A stretch of 5,538 nucleotides of DNA from Planctomycetota bacterium (GTDB lineage Bacteria > Planctomycetota > MHYJ01 > JACPRB01), in the NCBI GenBank assembly GCA_023261405.1, contig JAHFOZ010000361.1, forward strand, positions 1-5,538, written 5' to 3'. Each line of letters begins with the position of its first letter. Position 1 is the first letter of the stretch. Below are positions 1-5,538 of this stretch, piece after piece. Both the position numbers and the translations under genes were made by a program. The notes beneath the pieces were generated by a model that saw nothing but the letters and a program-made list of their open reading frames with translations, did no database searches and was not told the origin of the DNA.

Positions 1-838
1 CCGAGACCACCTGGGGAATCCCCATCCGGCCCGCGGCGGTCAGACGGTCCGGCCCCGCCGTGAGAAGCCCGCCCGCGAACTCGTCCGCCAGCTCGGTGGT
101 CGTGAGGTCGAGCACCCCGGCGACCAGGCCCTCGCAAATCAGCGATTCCATCGCCTGCCCGCCGTTCCCCGTCGCGTGGAAGACCAGGACCTCGTAGCCC
201 GCCTTCTCGAGCGTCTCCTTCGCCCGCATGACGCAGAGGGTGGTCACGCCGAACATCGTGGCCGTTACGAGCGGCCTGTCGCGGACCTTCGCCTCCTTCG
301 CGCGCAGGGTGGCCATCCCGGCCATGGCCCGCGCGGCCTGCGAGAGGATGGACCGGGAGATCCGGTTGATGCCCAGGATGTCCACGATGGAGTTGAGCAT
401 CAGGATGTCCTTGTCGCCCACATAGGGTCGCACCTGGCCCGACGCGAGCGTGCTCACCATCAGCTTGGGGACCCCGAGCGGCAGGGCCCGCATCGCCTGC
501 GTGGAGATCACCGTCCCGGCCGAGCCGCCGATCCCGAGGACGCCGGCGAGCTCCCCCCGTCCATAGGCCTCCGAGACGAGACGCGCCGCCCCTTCCGCCG
601 CCGCCGTCACCGCATGGCCGCGGTCCCCCTTCGCCTTCGCGGCCGCCGCGTCGAAGACCGCCTCCCGGGGGATGTCCCCCTTGATGAGCGGCGGACCCAT
701 GCAGCCCGTGTCCACGACCCTGACCGGGACCTTCATGGCCGCCAGCTGGTCGCGGACGAAGGCCGCCTCGTGTCCCTTCGTGTCGAGCGTAGCCAGGAGG
801 TAGACCGCAGGCCTTTCCCCCGCGGCCTTCCGCTTCAC
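1..838 (-). CDS. UPF0261 / Tm-1-like ATP-binding domain protein, C-terminus beyond window
   Basis: 279 codons are visible, read from 838 down to 2, open at the window edge. The family is usually about 400 residues, so roughly the last third is missing. Seen in the translation: an N-terminal strand and turn LATLDTKGHE (residues 15-24), GIGGSAGT (102-109), PKLMVSTLASGQ (124-135), NRISRSIL (158-165), TMFGVTT (194-200), FHATGNGGQAME (220-231) and LDLTTTELADE (243-253). These match, in order, the conserved blocks of the UPF0261 family; the Gly-rich loops belong to its Rossmann-like nucleotide-binding fold. The GTG start overlaps the upstream stop codon as GTGA. The next Met (residue 35) would remove the conserved N-terminal strand, so the GTG is preferred. 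The plant homologue, tomato Tm-1, binds ATP and inhibits tobamovirus RNA replication. The bacterial role and substrate are unknown. No signal peptide is seen, so a cytoplasmic location is likely. Family assignment is firm; function is open. Confidence 0.94.
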   Translation of the reverse strand, partial: MKRKAAGERPAVYLLATLDTKGHEAAFVRDQLAAMKVPVRVVDTGCMGPPLIKGDIPREAVFDAAAAKAKGDRGHAVTAAAEGAARLVSEAYGRGELAGVLGIGGSAGTVISTQAMRALPLGVPKLMVSTLASGQVRPYVGDKDILMLNSIVDILGINRISRSILSQAARAMAGMATLRAKEAKVRDRPLVTATMFGVTTLCVMRAKETLEKAGYEVLVFHATGNGGQAMESLICEGLVAGVLDLTTTELADEFAGGLLTAGPDRLTAAGRMGIPQVVS

Positions 839-3800
839 TTCGCCGCCCCCAGCCAGGCGGCCGCGTTCTGCAGCAGTTTCCTGTACGCGGCGTGGTTGTG
901 CGCGTCGCCGTCGTGTCCCAGCGTCACGACCACGATCCTCGCGTTCGCGCGCTTCACGATCCATGCCACCGGGTACTCCTTCCCCGTCGCGAGCGACTTT
1001 CCGGTGGCGAGCACCTGGATCTCTGTGCCCTCGGGGTCCTTCGCGAACTGGTAGAGCTCGTCCTTCAGCCTGAAGGTCTTCTCCACCCCCGCCATGACGG
1101 GATGCTTCTCATCGTTCACGGTGACCTCGAACTCCTGGTACTTCTCGTGCCCCCGGGAGCCCCCGCCCACGAGCTGCTTGTTGTACTCCGGCCAGTCCTT
1201 CCAGTTGTACCAGGCGGCGGCGTGCACCAGGAGCATGCCCTTCCCGGCGTCCACGAAATCGAAGATGCCCTTCCGCAGAGCCGCATCGCCCAGCGGCTGG
1301 TTGTTCGCCAGGCAGAGCACCTGCAGGTCCTTGAGCGCCGGGAGCACGTCCGCGGGCGTCCCGGTGTACGAGGCGCCCAGCAATTCGGCGTCCGCCCCCT
1401 TCCACCACTTGTCGAAGTCATGGCTCGACCCGCCGCCTACGATCAGGACCTTGGAAGTCTTCTGTCCCACGGGTTCTCCCGGCTTGGCGCCCCCGCCCAC
1501 CTCCGCCGTGAGGGCCAGGAAGGTCGGCGCCATGGTGTTGTCGTAACTCTCGAGCGAGATGAACTGGATCACGTCCCGCCGCCCCGGGATGACCGTGAAC
1601 CACCGGACCTGACCGGGCGCGTCCGGCAGGATCAACCCCGGCGCGAACTTCGATCCGGCCACGTCCACGCGCCGGATCCAGTCGCCGAACTCCACGCCGT
1701 CGTTCAGGATCTTCTCCTCGGTCTTCCCGTCCGCGTAATGCCAGGTCAGCCGGACCACCGGCCTCGGCTTGGTGTTCGGGTCGAGCGTGCCCCACGCCGC
1801 GATGCCCCCCAGCACGTGCAGCTTGTCGAGTGCGAACCCCACCTGCACCTCGACCCGCTTCGGATACGAGGTCTTGCAGTGCCAATCGGCCGCCGCCCCG
1901 CCCTTGAGCACGATCGCATTGTTGCCCTTCACGCTCTTGTCGGGGTCCACGAGCTGGAAGGGGACACCCTCGACCATGTTCACGCCGAACTTCCTCAGCC
2001 TGAGGTTGTGCGGCTCGCGCTGAGGATCGTAGAGGCCCTTCACGCTCGAGGCGTTGGCCGCGATCTGCAGGTCCACGATGCGGAATCCGCCTGCGTCCGA
2101 GACCAGGAAGCTCAGGATGTCCCGGAGCGCCTCGCCGCCCAGGCTCTCGAGGCCCTCGGGCATGAGCGAGAGGCCGGTGGAAATCATCACCGCGATGTCG
2201 CCACGGCGGATCTCCTTCTCCCCGTCGTTGTTCTTGAGGACCACGACGTCTTTCGTCTCACGGCTGAGGATCCCGTTGAAGACCTCCTCCGACTTCGTCT
2301 TCACGTTGAAGGAGATGTAGTTCGCCTCGACCGTTCGGTTGGGGTCGATGATGTGAACGAGGAGTTCGTGCTTCCCGTGGACGCCCATCCCCGTGAGATC
2401 GGGCGACACGTTCCGGCCCTCCCCCTTGTAGGCGTGGCACTTCAGGCAGTTTTCCGTGAACAGCGCCCTACCCCGCACCGGGTCCCCGGGTTTGTCCACC
2501 ACGGGCAGCAGGGCCGCGATGATCTGGTCCTTGGCCTTCGCCTGCCCGCCCGTGACCGCGTCGAGGACCTGCGCGGCCTTCTGCGCCGTGGCCTTGTCCG
2601 GATGGTTCCGCAGGCGGAAAAGCGTCGTGGCCCCCACGTCGTTGGGCTTCAGGCGCTTCTCCGCCAACTCCCCGATCAGCACGGCCGTCCACTCCGCGCG
2701 CTTGAGCACCTGCGCGAGGACCAGGTCGCGCCCGGCCGCGGGGAGCCTCGGGAAGGCCCCCAGCAGCGTTCGGGCGGCGAGATCCTCCGTCAGGCCGCCC
2801 AGCGCCTCGATGACGCCTCTTTGGAGCTCTAGAGATGACTTGGGATCGAGCAGCGAGCCCGCCGCCTCAATCGCCTTCCCGCGCGCCGACGGCATGGAGA
2901 GGGCCGCGCCCAGGTTCTGGATGCGGACCTCGTCCGACTTTGAGACGTCCGGGAGGCTCGCCAGCAGCGCCCCGGCCACCGGCTCGAGGAGCTTCGCGAT
3001 CGCCTCGTCCCTGCTCCAGCGCGCGGCGAAGGGGATCGCCGCTCCCACGACTCCGGAATCCTCGGAAGAGAGCAGCATCCGGAGCGCCCCTTGGAGCTCG
3101 GGGGTGGCCGCAGGCACGGCTTCGGGCTTGAGCGTCTGCGAGAGGCGCAGGAGCGCCGCCTGCTTGCCCGGGTTCGCGGACGCGGGCTTCGCCGCGAGGC
3201 GTACGACTACCTTGGCCGCGAGCTCCGGGTCCTGCTTGTTCCCCACCGTACCCGCCAGTTCCTCCGACAACACGCGGTCGCCCGCATCCACCGCGGCCAG
3301 AAGTGAGTCCACCGGCGTGGCGGCGAGCGCGCCCACGAGGGCCGAGCGCGAATGGGCGTCCTCAAGCAGGGGCCCCACCTTGAGGAGGGCCGCCGAGGTC
3401 CCCGGGCTCCCCGGGAAGGAACCGAGCGCGACGATCATCTCGAGGCGCGCGCGGGCGTCCTTCTCCTCGACGAGGCCCGCCAGGGCCTGCCGGAGGGAAT
3501 CACCCTTTGCGACCGCGCCGGCGATCCGCGCGGCGTTCTTCCGGACTCCCGCATCCGCGTCCTTCAAGGCGGCGGCGAGATCGGCCTCCGTCAGATTCCC
3601 GGTCCGGTGAAGGGTCCAGAGGCAGAGGACCCTCGCGAAGTTGTGCGGGGAGGACTTGAGGAGCGCCGCCAGCGCGGCCGCCCCCTCGCCCTTCTCGCAG
3701 AGCAGGCGCTGGGCGGTCAGGCGGTTCCAGCGGTTCGGGTGCTCGAGGGCCTTCACGAGCCCCGCCGTGGACGCGAAGTCGGAGGCGGGGAGCGCCTTCG

Positions 3801-5538
3801 CCTGCTGATGTTGCAGGCGCCAGATGCGCCCGTGCATGTGGTCGCGGTCGGGCCGGATGGCCGAGTTGTTCTTCTTGCTGTGCGCGGGCCCGCGCGTGTC
3901 GTTGTGGACCACGGCCTGGTTGTAGAAGTCGGCGATGTAGACCGCCCCGTCCGGCCCGATCTGCGTGTCAATGGGCCGGAACCAGAGGTCGGTGCCGGCG
4001 ACGAACTCGTCGTTGGAGACCTTGGCGGACGTGTAGCTCACCCCCGCGGGCCCGATGCGGTCCTCGTGGATGAGGTTGATCGTGCATTCGCAGACGAGGT
4101 GGATCGAGCGGTACTCGTCGGGCCAGGCGCCGCCGTCATAGAGGGTGCTGCCGGAGGCAGCGGTGAAGCCCCCGACATTGTCGATCTGGAGGTACGGGTT
4201 CACCGTATGCTTCAGAAGCGGGTTGGCGTCCCGGTGGCTGGTGATGTCCTTCCAGCCCTCCGTCTTCCCCACCCTGCCGCGGGAGAGGACGTCGTCGCTC
4301 AGGACGATGTGGCGGAGGTGGGAGCCGTTGGCCATCGTGAAGAAGATCTCGCCGTCCCAGCTGAAGTCCATGCCCCAGGTGTTCGAGCCGTAGGAGCATA
4401 CCGTCTCGATCCGGCTGCCGTCGGGCTTGAAGCGGAAGAGTCCGTTCCCGACCTTCCCGAAGGACTCGCCGGCGGCGTTCCTGAGATTGGATCCGCCGCT
4501 GTAGCCGTTCGTCCCGTAGATCCACCCATCGAGACCCCAGCGCAGGTTGCTGGTGACGGCGTGGGTGTCGCCGAAGCCGAAGCCGGTGTAGAGGACCTCG
4601 CGCTTGTCGGCCTTCCCGTCGCCGTCCGTGTCGCGGAGGAAGAGGATGTCGGGCGACTGGCTCACGATCACGCCGTCCTTGTGGAGCACCAGGCTCGTCA
4701 CGAGATCCAGTTCCTCGTAGAAGACCGTCCTCTTCTCGAGCTTCCCGTCGCCGTCCTTGTCCTCGTAAACCACGATCGCGTCGTGCGGCTTCGTGCCGTA
4801 CTCCGCCGCCTTGGACGGGTACTGCGGCGTCTGGGCCGTCCAGAGCCTGCCCTTCGCGTCCCACGCCATGGAGATCGGCTTGACCACCTCGGGCTCGGCC
4901 AGGACGAGGTCGAGCTTGAAGTCCGGAGGCACCGTGATCTTCGCGGCGGACTTCGAGGGGGCCGTGGGACCGCCCTCGGGATAGCGAAGGCTGACGAGTT
5001 CCTCCTTCGTCACCCAGAGGTCGACCTCCCGCTTCGCCGCCCACGCGATGCCGCGCAGGAGCAGCGCGCGGTAGTGGGGCAGGCTGAACGAGGCGTGCTT
5101 GTGCCCCTGGATGTTCACGAAGGCGCGGTAGTTGTCCTTCTCGTAGACCCACATCTGGGGCGTGATCTCGTTGAACACGCGGAAGCCCGTGGCCAGGACC
5201 TTCGCCTCCGGCTGCAGATGCAGGTCCCAGTAGATCTCGTCGTCCATGAAGAAATTCGCCATGCCCTTCGTGATGGGGTGCGGATAGTCCTGTAGATAGA
5301 CGCCGATATTCCCATGCTGGAACTTGGACTTGCCGTGCTCCCATGCGCCGCCGACCACCGTCTTGAACCACTCGGGGTCGCTGCCGCACACGGCGTCGTG
5401 GAGGGCGACGATGCCGCCCCCGCGCTTGAGGTAGGCGTCGAGGATCGCGCGCTGATCGGGCGGGATCGTGCCCGCCTCCGCGGCAAACATGACCAGCACG
5501 TCGGTGGCCGCGAGCTGCGCCTCGGTGGGGAACTCGAG
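835..5538 (-). CDS. PVC-type heme-binding CxxCH protein with ThuA-like domains at both ends, N-terminus beyond window
   Basis: A single uninterrupted frame of 1567 codons ends at TGA (837-835) and is still open at the right edge. The GTG at 5499 is unlikely to be the start: the 13 codons before it (LEFPTEAQLAATD) continue the ThuA fold, whose first strand lies outside the window. Residue numbers here count the 5499 codon as 1. Domains: ThuA-like 1-157, conserved linker 158-185, PVC dehydrogenase-type beta-propeller about 186-562, HEAT-like helices about 572-1000, cytochrome c about 1006-1137 (C1018-LK-C1021-H1022), beta-sandwich about 1138-1336, Gly/Pro hinge, ThuA-like 1348-1554. Family knowledge: such proteins abound in Planctomycetota and Verrucomicrobiota and are presumed exported redox enzymes; substrates are mostly unproven. 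Inference: the propeller oxidises a sugar-like substrate and passes electrons to the heme, with ThuA domains acting on related sugars. A signal peptide is expected but not visible. The gene is coupled to a Tm-1-like gene downstream. Assignment is secure; substrate is unknown. Confidence 0.95.
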   Translation of the reverse strand, partial: LEFPTEAQLAATDVLVMFAAEAGTIPPDQRAILDAYLKRGGGIVALHDAVCGSDPEWFKTVVGGAWEHGKSKFQHGNIGVYLQDYPHPITKGMANFFMDDEIYWDLHLQPEAKVLATGFRVFNEITPQMWVYEKDNYRAFVNIQGHKHASFSLPHYRALLLRGIAWAAKREVDLWVTKEELVSLRYPEGGPTAPSKSAAKITVPPDFKLDLVLAEPEVVKPISMAWDAKGRLWTAQTPQYPSKAAEYGTKPHDAIVVYEDKDGDGKLEKRTVFYEELDLVTSLVLHKDGVIVSQSPDILFLRDTDGDGKADKREVLYTGFGFGDTHAVTSNLRWGLDGWIYGTNGYSGGSNLRNAAGESFGKVGNGLFRFKPDGSRIETVCSYGSNTWGMDFSWDGEIFFTMANGSHLRHIVLSDDVLSRGRVGKTEGWKDITSHRDANPLLKHTVNPYLQIDNVGGFTAASGSTLYDGGAWPDEYRSIHLVCECTINLIHEDRIGPAGVSYTSAKVSNDEFVAGTDLWFRPIDTQIGPDGAVYIADFYNQAVVHNDTRGPAHSKKNNSAIRPDRDHMHGRIWRLQHQQAKALPASDFASTAGLVKALEHPNRWNRLTAQRLLCEKGEGAAALAALLKSSPHNFARVLCLWTLHRTGNLTEADLAAALKDADAGVRKNAARIAGAVAKGDSLRQALAGLVEEKDARARLEMIVALGSFPGSPGTSAALLKVGPLLEDAHSRSALVGALAATPVDSLLAAVDAGDRVLSEELAGTVGNKQDPELAAKVVVRLAAKPASANPGKQAALLRLSQTLKPEAVPAATPELQGALRMLLSSEDSGVVGAAIPFAARWSRDEAIAKLLEPVAGALLASLPDVSKSDEVRIQNLGAALSMPSARGKAIEAAGSLLDPKSSLELQRGVIEALGGLTEDLAARTLLGAFPRLPAAGRDLVLAQVLKRAEWTAVLIGELAEKRLKPNDVGATTLFRLRNHPDKATAQKAAQVLDAVTGGQAKAKDQIIAALLPVVDKPGDPVRGRALFTENCLKCHAYKGEGRNVSPDLTGMGVHGKHELLVHIIDPNRTVEANYISFNVKTKSEEVFNGILSRETKDVVVLKNNDGEKEIRRGDIAVMISTGLSLMPEGLESLGGEALRDILSFLVSDAGGFRIVDLQIAANASSVKGLYDPQREPHNLRLRKFGVNMVEGVPFQLVDPDKSVKGNNAIVLKGGAAADWHCKTSYPKRVEVQVGFALDKLHVLGGIAAWGTLDPNTKPRPVVRLTWHYADGKTEEKILNDGVEFGDWIRRVDVAGSKFAPGLILPDAPGQVRWFTVIPGRRDVIQFISLESYDNTMAPTFLALTAEVGGGAKPGEPVGQKTSKVLIVGGGSSHDFDKWWKGADAELLGASYTGTPADVLPALKDLQVLCLANNQPLGDAALRKGIFDFVDAGKGMLLVHAAAWYNWKDWPEYNKQLVGGGSRGHEKYQEFEVTVNDEKHPVMAGVEKTFRLKDELYQFAKDPEGTEIQVLATGKSLATGKEYPVAWIVKRANARIVVVTLGHDGDAHNHAAYRKLLQNAAAWLGAAK
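836..850 (-). promoter_or_regulatory. Coupled start of the Tm-1-like gene with weak G-rich ribosome-binding site
   Basis: The start GTG (838-836) overlaps the upstream TGA (837-835), giving GTGA. A run of five G (minus strand, 850-846) lies seven bases before the GTG. It lacks the A of a canonical AGGAG, so it is a weak match. Initiation probably relies on ribosomes finishing the upstream gene (translational coupling). The overlap is seen directly; the role of the G-run is inferred, because such runs are common in DNA this rich in G+C. Confidence 0.4.
838..1458 (-). other. Protein domain: C-terminal ThuA-like domain
   Basis: Residues 1348-1554, a complete second ThuA-like unit. It starts with the strand TSKVLIVGGGSSHDF (1348-1362), then has VLCLANNQPL (1394-1403), GKGMLLVHAAAWY (1419-1431, with H1426), LVGGGSRGHEK (1443-1453, with H1451), HPVMAGV (1466-1472), KDELYQF (1479-1485, with D1480-E1481), PVAWIV (1510-1515), VVVTLGHDGDAHN (1523-1535, with G1528-H1529) and a closing helix LLQNAAAWLG. 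The order and spacing parallel the N-terminal copy of the same protein. It is the better preserved of the two as seen here, since its first strand is inside the window. Confidence 0.9.
1492..2088 (-). other. Protein domain: predicted beta-sandwich between heme and second ThuA domains
   Basis: Residues about 1138-1336. Short alternating strands predominate: GVPFQLVDP (1178-1186), NNAIVLKGG (1193-1201), RVEVQVG (1215-1221), DKLHVLGGIAAWG (1225-1237), RLTWHYADGKTEEKI (1250-1264), IQFISLESYDN (1311-1321) and PTFLALTAEV (1325-1334). The pattern looks like a carbohydrate-binding or galactose-binding-like fold found at the C-terminus of some PVC heme proteins. No binding residues can be named, so a sugar-binding role is only a guess. 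The domain is followed by the Gly/Pro-rich hinge GGGAKPGEPVG (1335-1345). Confidence 0.55.
2089..2484 (-). other. Protein domain: Pirellula/Verrucomicrobium-type cytochrome c
   Basis: Residues about 1006-1137. The domain begins GDPVRGRALFTENCLKCH, with the covalent heme site C1018-L-K-C1021-H1022 at 2448-2434; H1022 should be the proximal iron ligand. Next come SPDLTGMG (1032-1039) and HIIDPNRTVEANY (1049-1061), and near the end SLMPEGLESL (1111-1120), where M1113 (codon 2163-2161) is the likely distal ligand. The last helix, LRDILSFLV, is the usual end of the family. This agrees with the putative heme-binding domain described as Pirellula/Verrucomicrobium type. Heme attachment requires export and a cytochrome c maturation system, neither of which is in view. 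Confidence 0.92.
2500..3786 (-). other. Protein domain: HEAT-like alpha-helical repeat region
   Basis: Residues about 572-1000 are rich in Ala, Leu and charged residues and fall into successive helix pairs of about 35-40 residues, roughly ten in all. Examples of the helix-turn-helix pattern are DAGVRKNAARIAGAVAKGD (649-667) and DARARLEMIVALGSFPG (681-697). HEAT-like solenoids are the usual spacer between dehydrogenase and heme domains in this family and may hold the two redox parts or bind a partner. Repeat boundaries are by eye; individual repeats are too divergent to list reliably. A cluster of rare codons lies at 2838-2818 inside this region. Confidence 0.72.
3814..4944 (-). other. Protein domain: PVC 'membrane-bound dehydrogenase' type beta-propeller
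   Basis: Residues about 186-562. The domain opens with the pattern typical of this family, VPPDFKLDLVLAEPEVVKPI (190-209), then WDAKGRLWTAQTPQYP (213-228). Repeated propeller-blade phrases follow: LRWGLDGWIYGTNGY (319-333), NTWGMDFSWDGEIFFT (373-388), GGFTAASGSTLY (443-454) and QIGPDGAVYIADFYNQAV (513-530). It closes with RPDRDHMHGRIWRL (549-562). Two EF-hand-like loops sit in the early blades. It resembles soluble glucose/sorbosone dehydrogenase propellers, which suggests oxidation of a carbohydrate, but no PQQ-binding residues can be assigned by eye and the cofactor is uncertain. Confidence 0.82.
5029..5538 (-). other. Protein domain: N-terminal ThuA-like domain (incomplete)
   Basis: This covers residues 1-157 plus 13 codons to the window edge. 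Visible ThuA hallmarks are the strand and turn RGGGIVALHDAV (26-37, with H34), GGAWEHGK (50-57, with H55), HPITKGM (74-80), the acidic pair D87-E88 followed by IYWD, and a late strand ending QGHKH (131-135, G132-H133) before the closing helix RALLLRGIAWAA. ThuA proteins share the class I glutamine amidotransferase-like fold but lack its nucleophile elbow, and none is seen here. Rhizobial ThuA is genetically tied to trehalose and related disaccharide use. The first strand and any signal peptide lie beyond the window. Confidence 0.88.

Noticed and set aside
176..1054. A plus-strand frame spanning the junction of the two minus-strand genes
   Set aside because: It crosses both a well-supported Tm-1-like gene and the C-terminal ThuA domain, has an Arg/His/Asp-rich product without domain character, and is explained by composition.
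892..2832. A 646-codon open frame on the plus strand, opposite the heme-protein gene
   Set aside because: It is in exact codon register with the minus-strand gene, so its stops can only arise where that gene uses TTA, CTA or TCA, which are rare in this G+C-rich DNA. It ends exactly at a CTA Leu codon (2832-2830). Its product is an Arg/Pro/His-rich string with no recognisable domain.
2456..3610. A 384-codon plus-strand frame rich in Ser, Ala and Arg
   Set aside because: It is opposite the Ala/Leu-rich helical repeats. Its Ser/Ala/Arg bias is what the complement of GCC/GCG/CTC-rich DNA gives in an offset frame.
3352..5295. A 647-codon open frame on the plus strand
   Set aside because: It has the same antisense register as the other long plus-strand frame and also ends at a CTA Leu codon of the real gene (5295-5293). 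The minus-strand frame carries the recognisable domains.
5497..5499. GTG at 5499 as the true start of the heme-protein gene
   Set aside because: The frame stays open to the window edge and the residues before it fit the ThuA fold. Starting here would remove the first ThuA strand and leave no export signal for a c-type heme protein.
5533..5538. CTCGAG palindrome at the right edge
   Set aside because: It encodes Leu-Glu in frame within the gene. A six-base palindrome is expected by chance in DNA of this composition and there is no other sign of a cloning or recombination junction.
1..5538. Mobile element, CRISPR, tRNA/rRNA, riboswitch or terminator
   Set aside because: Coding sequence fills the window apart from edge remainders. 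No direct-repeat array, terminal inverted repeats, transposase motifs, tRNA-like cloverleaf or hairpin followed by a T-run was seen on either strand.

Overview
The window holds two genes, both on the minus strand and both cut by a window edge. They cover it end to end apart from single-base edge remainders, with no intergenic DNA. By eye the DNA is about two-thirds G+C, with strongly G/C-ending codons. The larger gene encodes a heme-binding protein of the Pirellula/Verrucomicrobium type (the families NCBI calls PVC-type heme-binding CxxCH protein). This points to a bacterium of the Planctomycetota or a related PVC lineage, probably an environmental genome. The taxon is an inference from gene family and composition, since there is no rRNA or other marker here.

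Reading in the direction of transcription (right to left), 5538-835 is one very long reading frame of at least 1567 codons. In order it encodes a ThuA-like (trehalose-utilisation type) domain that lacks its N-terminus, a sugar-dehydrogenase-like beta-propeller of the PVC 'membrane-bound dehydrogenase' type with two EF-hand-like acidic loops, an Ala/Leu-rich HEAT-like helical solenoid, a single c-type heme domain with a CLKCH motif, a predicted beta-sandwich, a Gly/Pro hinge, and a second ThuA-like domain at the C-terminus. The two ThuA copies keep matching His, Asp-Glu and Gly-His positions, so both may be active.

The stop codon of this gene overlaps the GTG start of the next gene (GTGA, 838-835). 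That gene, 838-1, encodes a UPF0261 / Tm-1-like ATP-binding domain protein and runs out of the window after 279 codons, about two-thirds of the usual family length. The four-base overlap indicates one operon with translational coupling.

The large protein is probably exported (heme c is attached outside the cytoplasm) and may oxidise a carbohydrate or related substrate, passing electrons to its own heme. The Tm-1-like protein is expected to be cytoplasmic and its bacterial role is not known. No RNA gene, mobile element, CRISPR array, terminator or convincing promoter is visible. The most notable points are the double-ThuA architecture and its tight coupling to a Tm-1-like gene. Neither can be called new without a database search.
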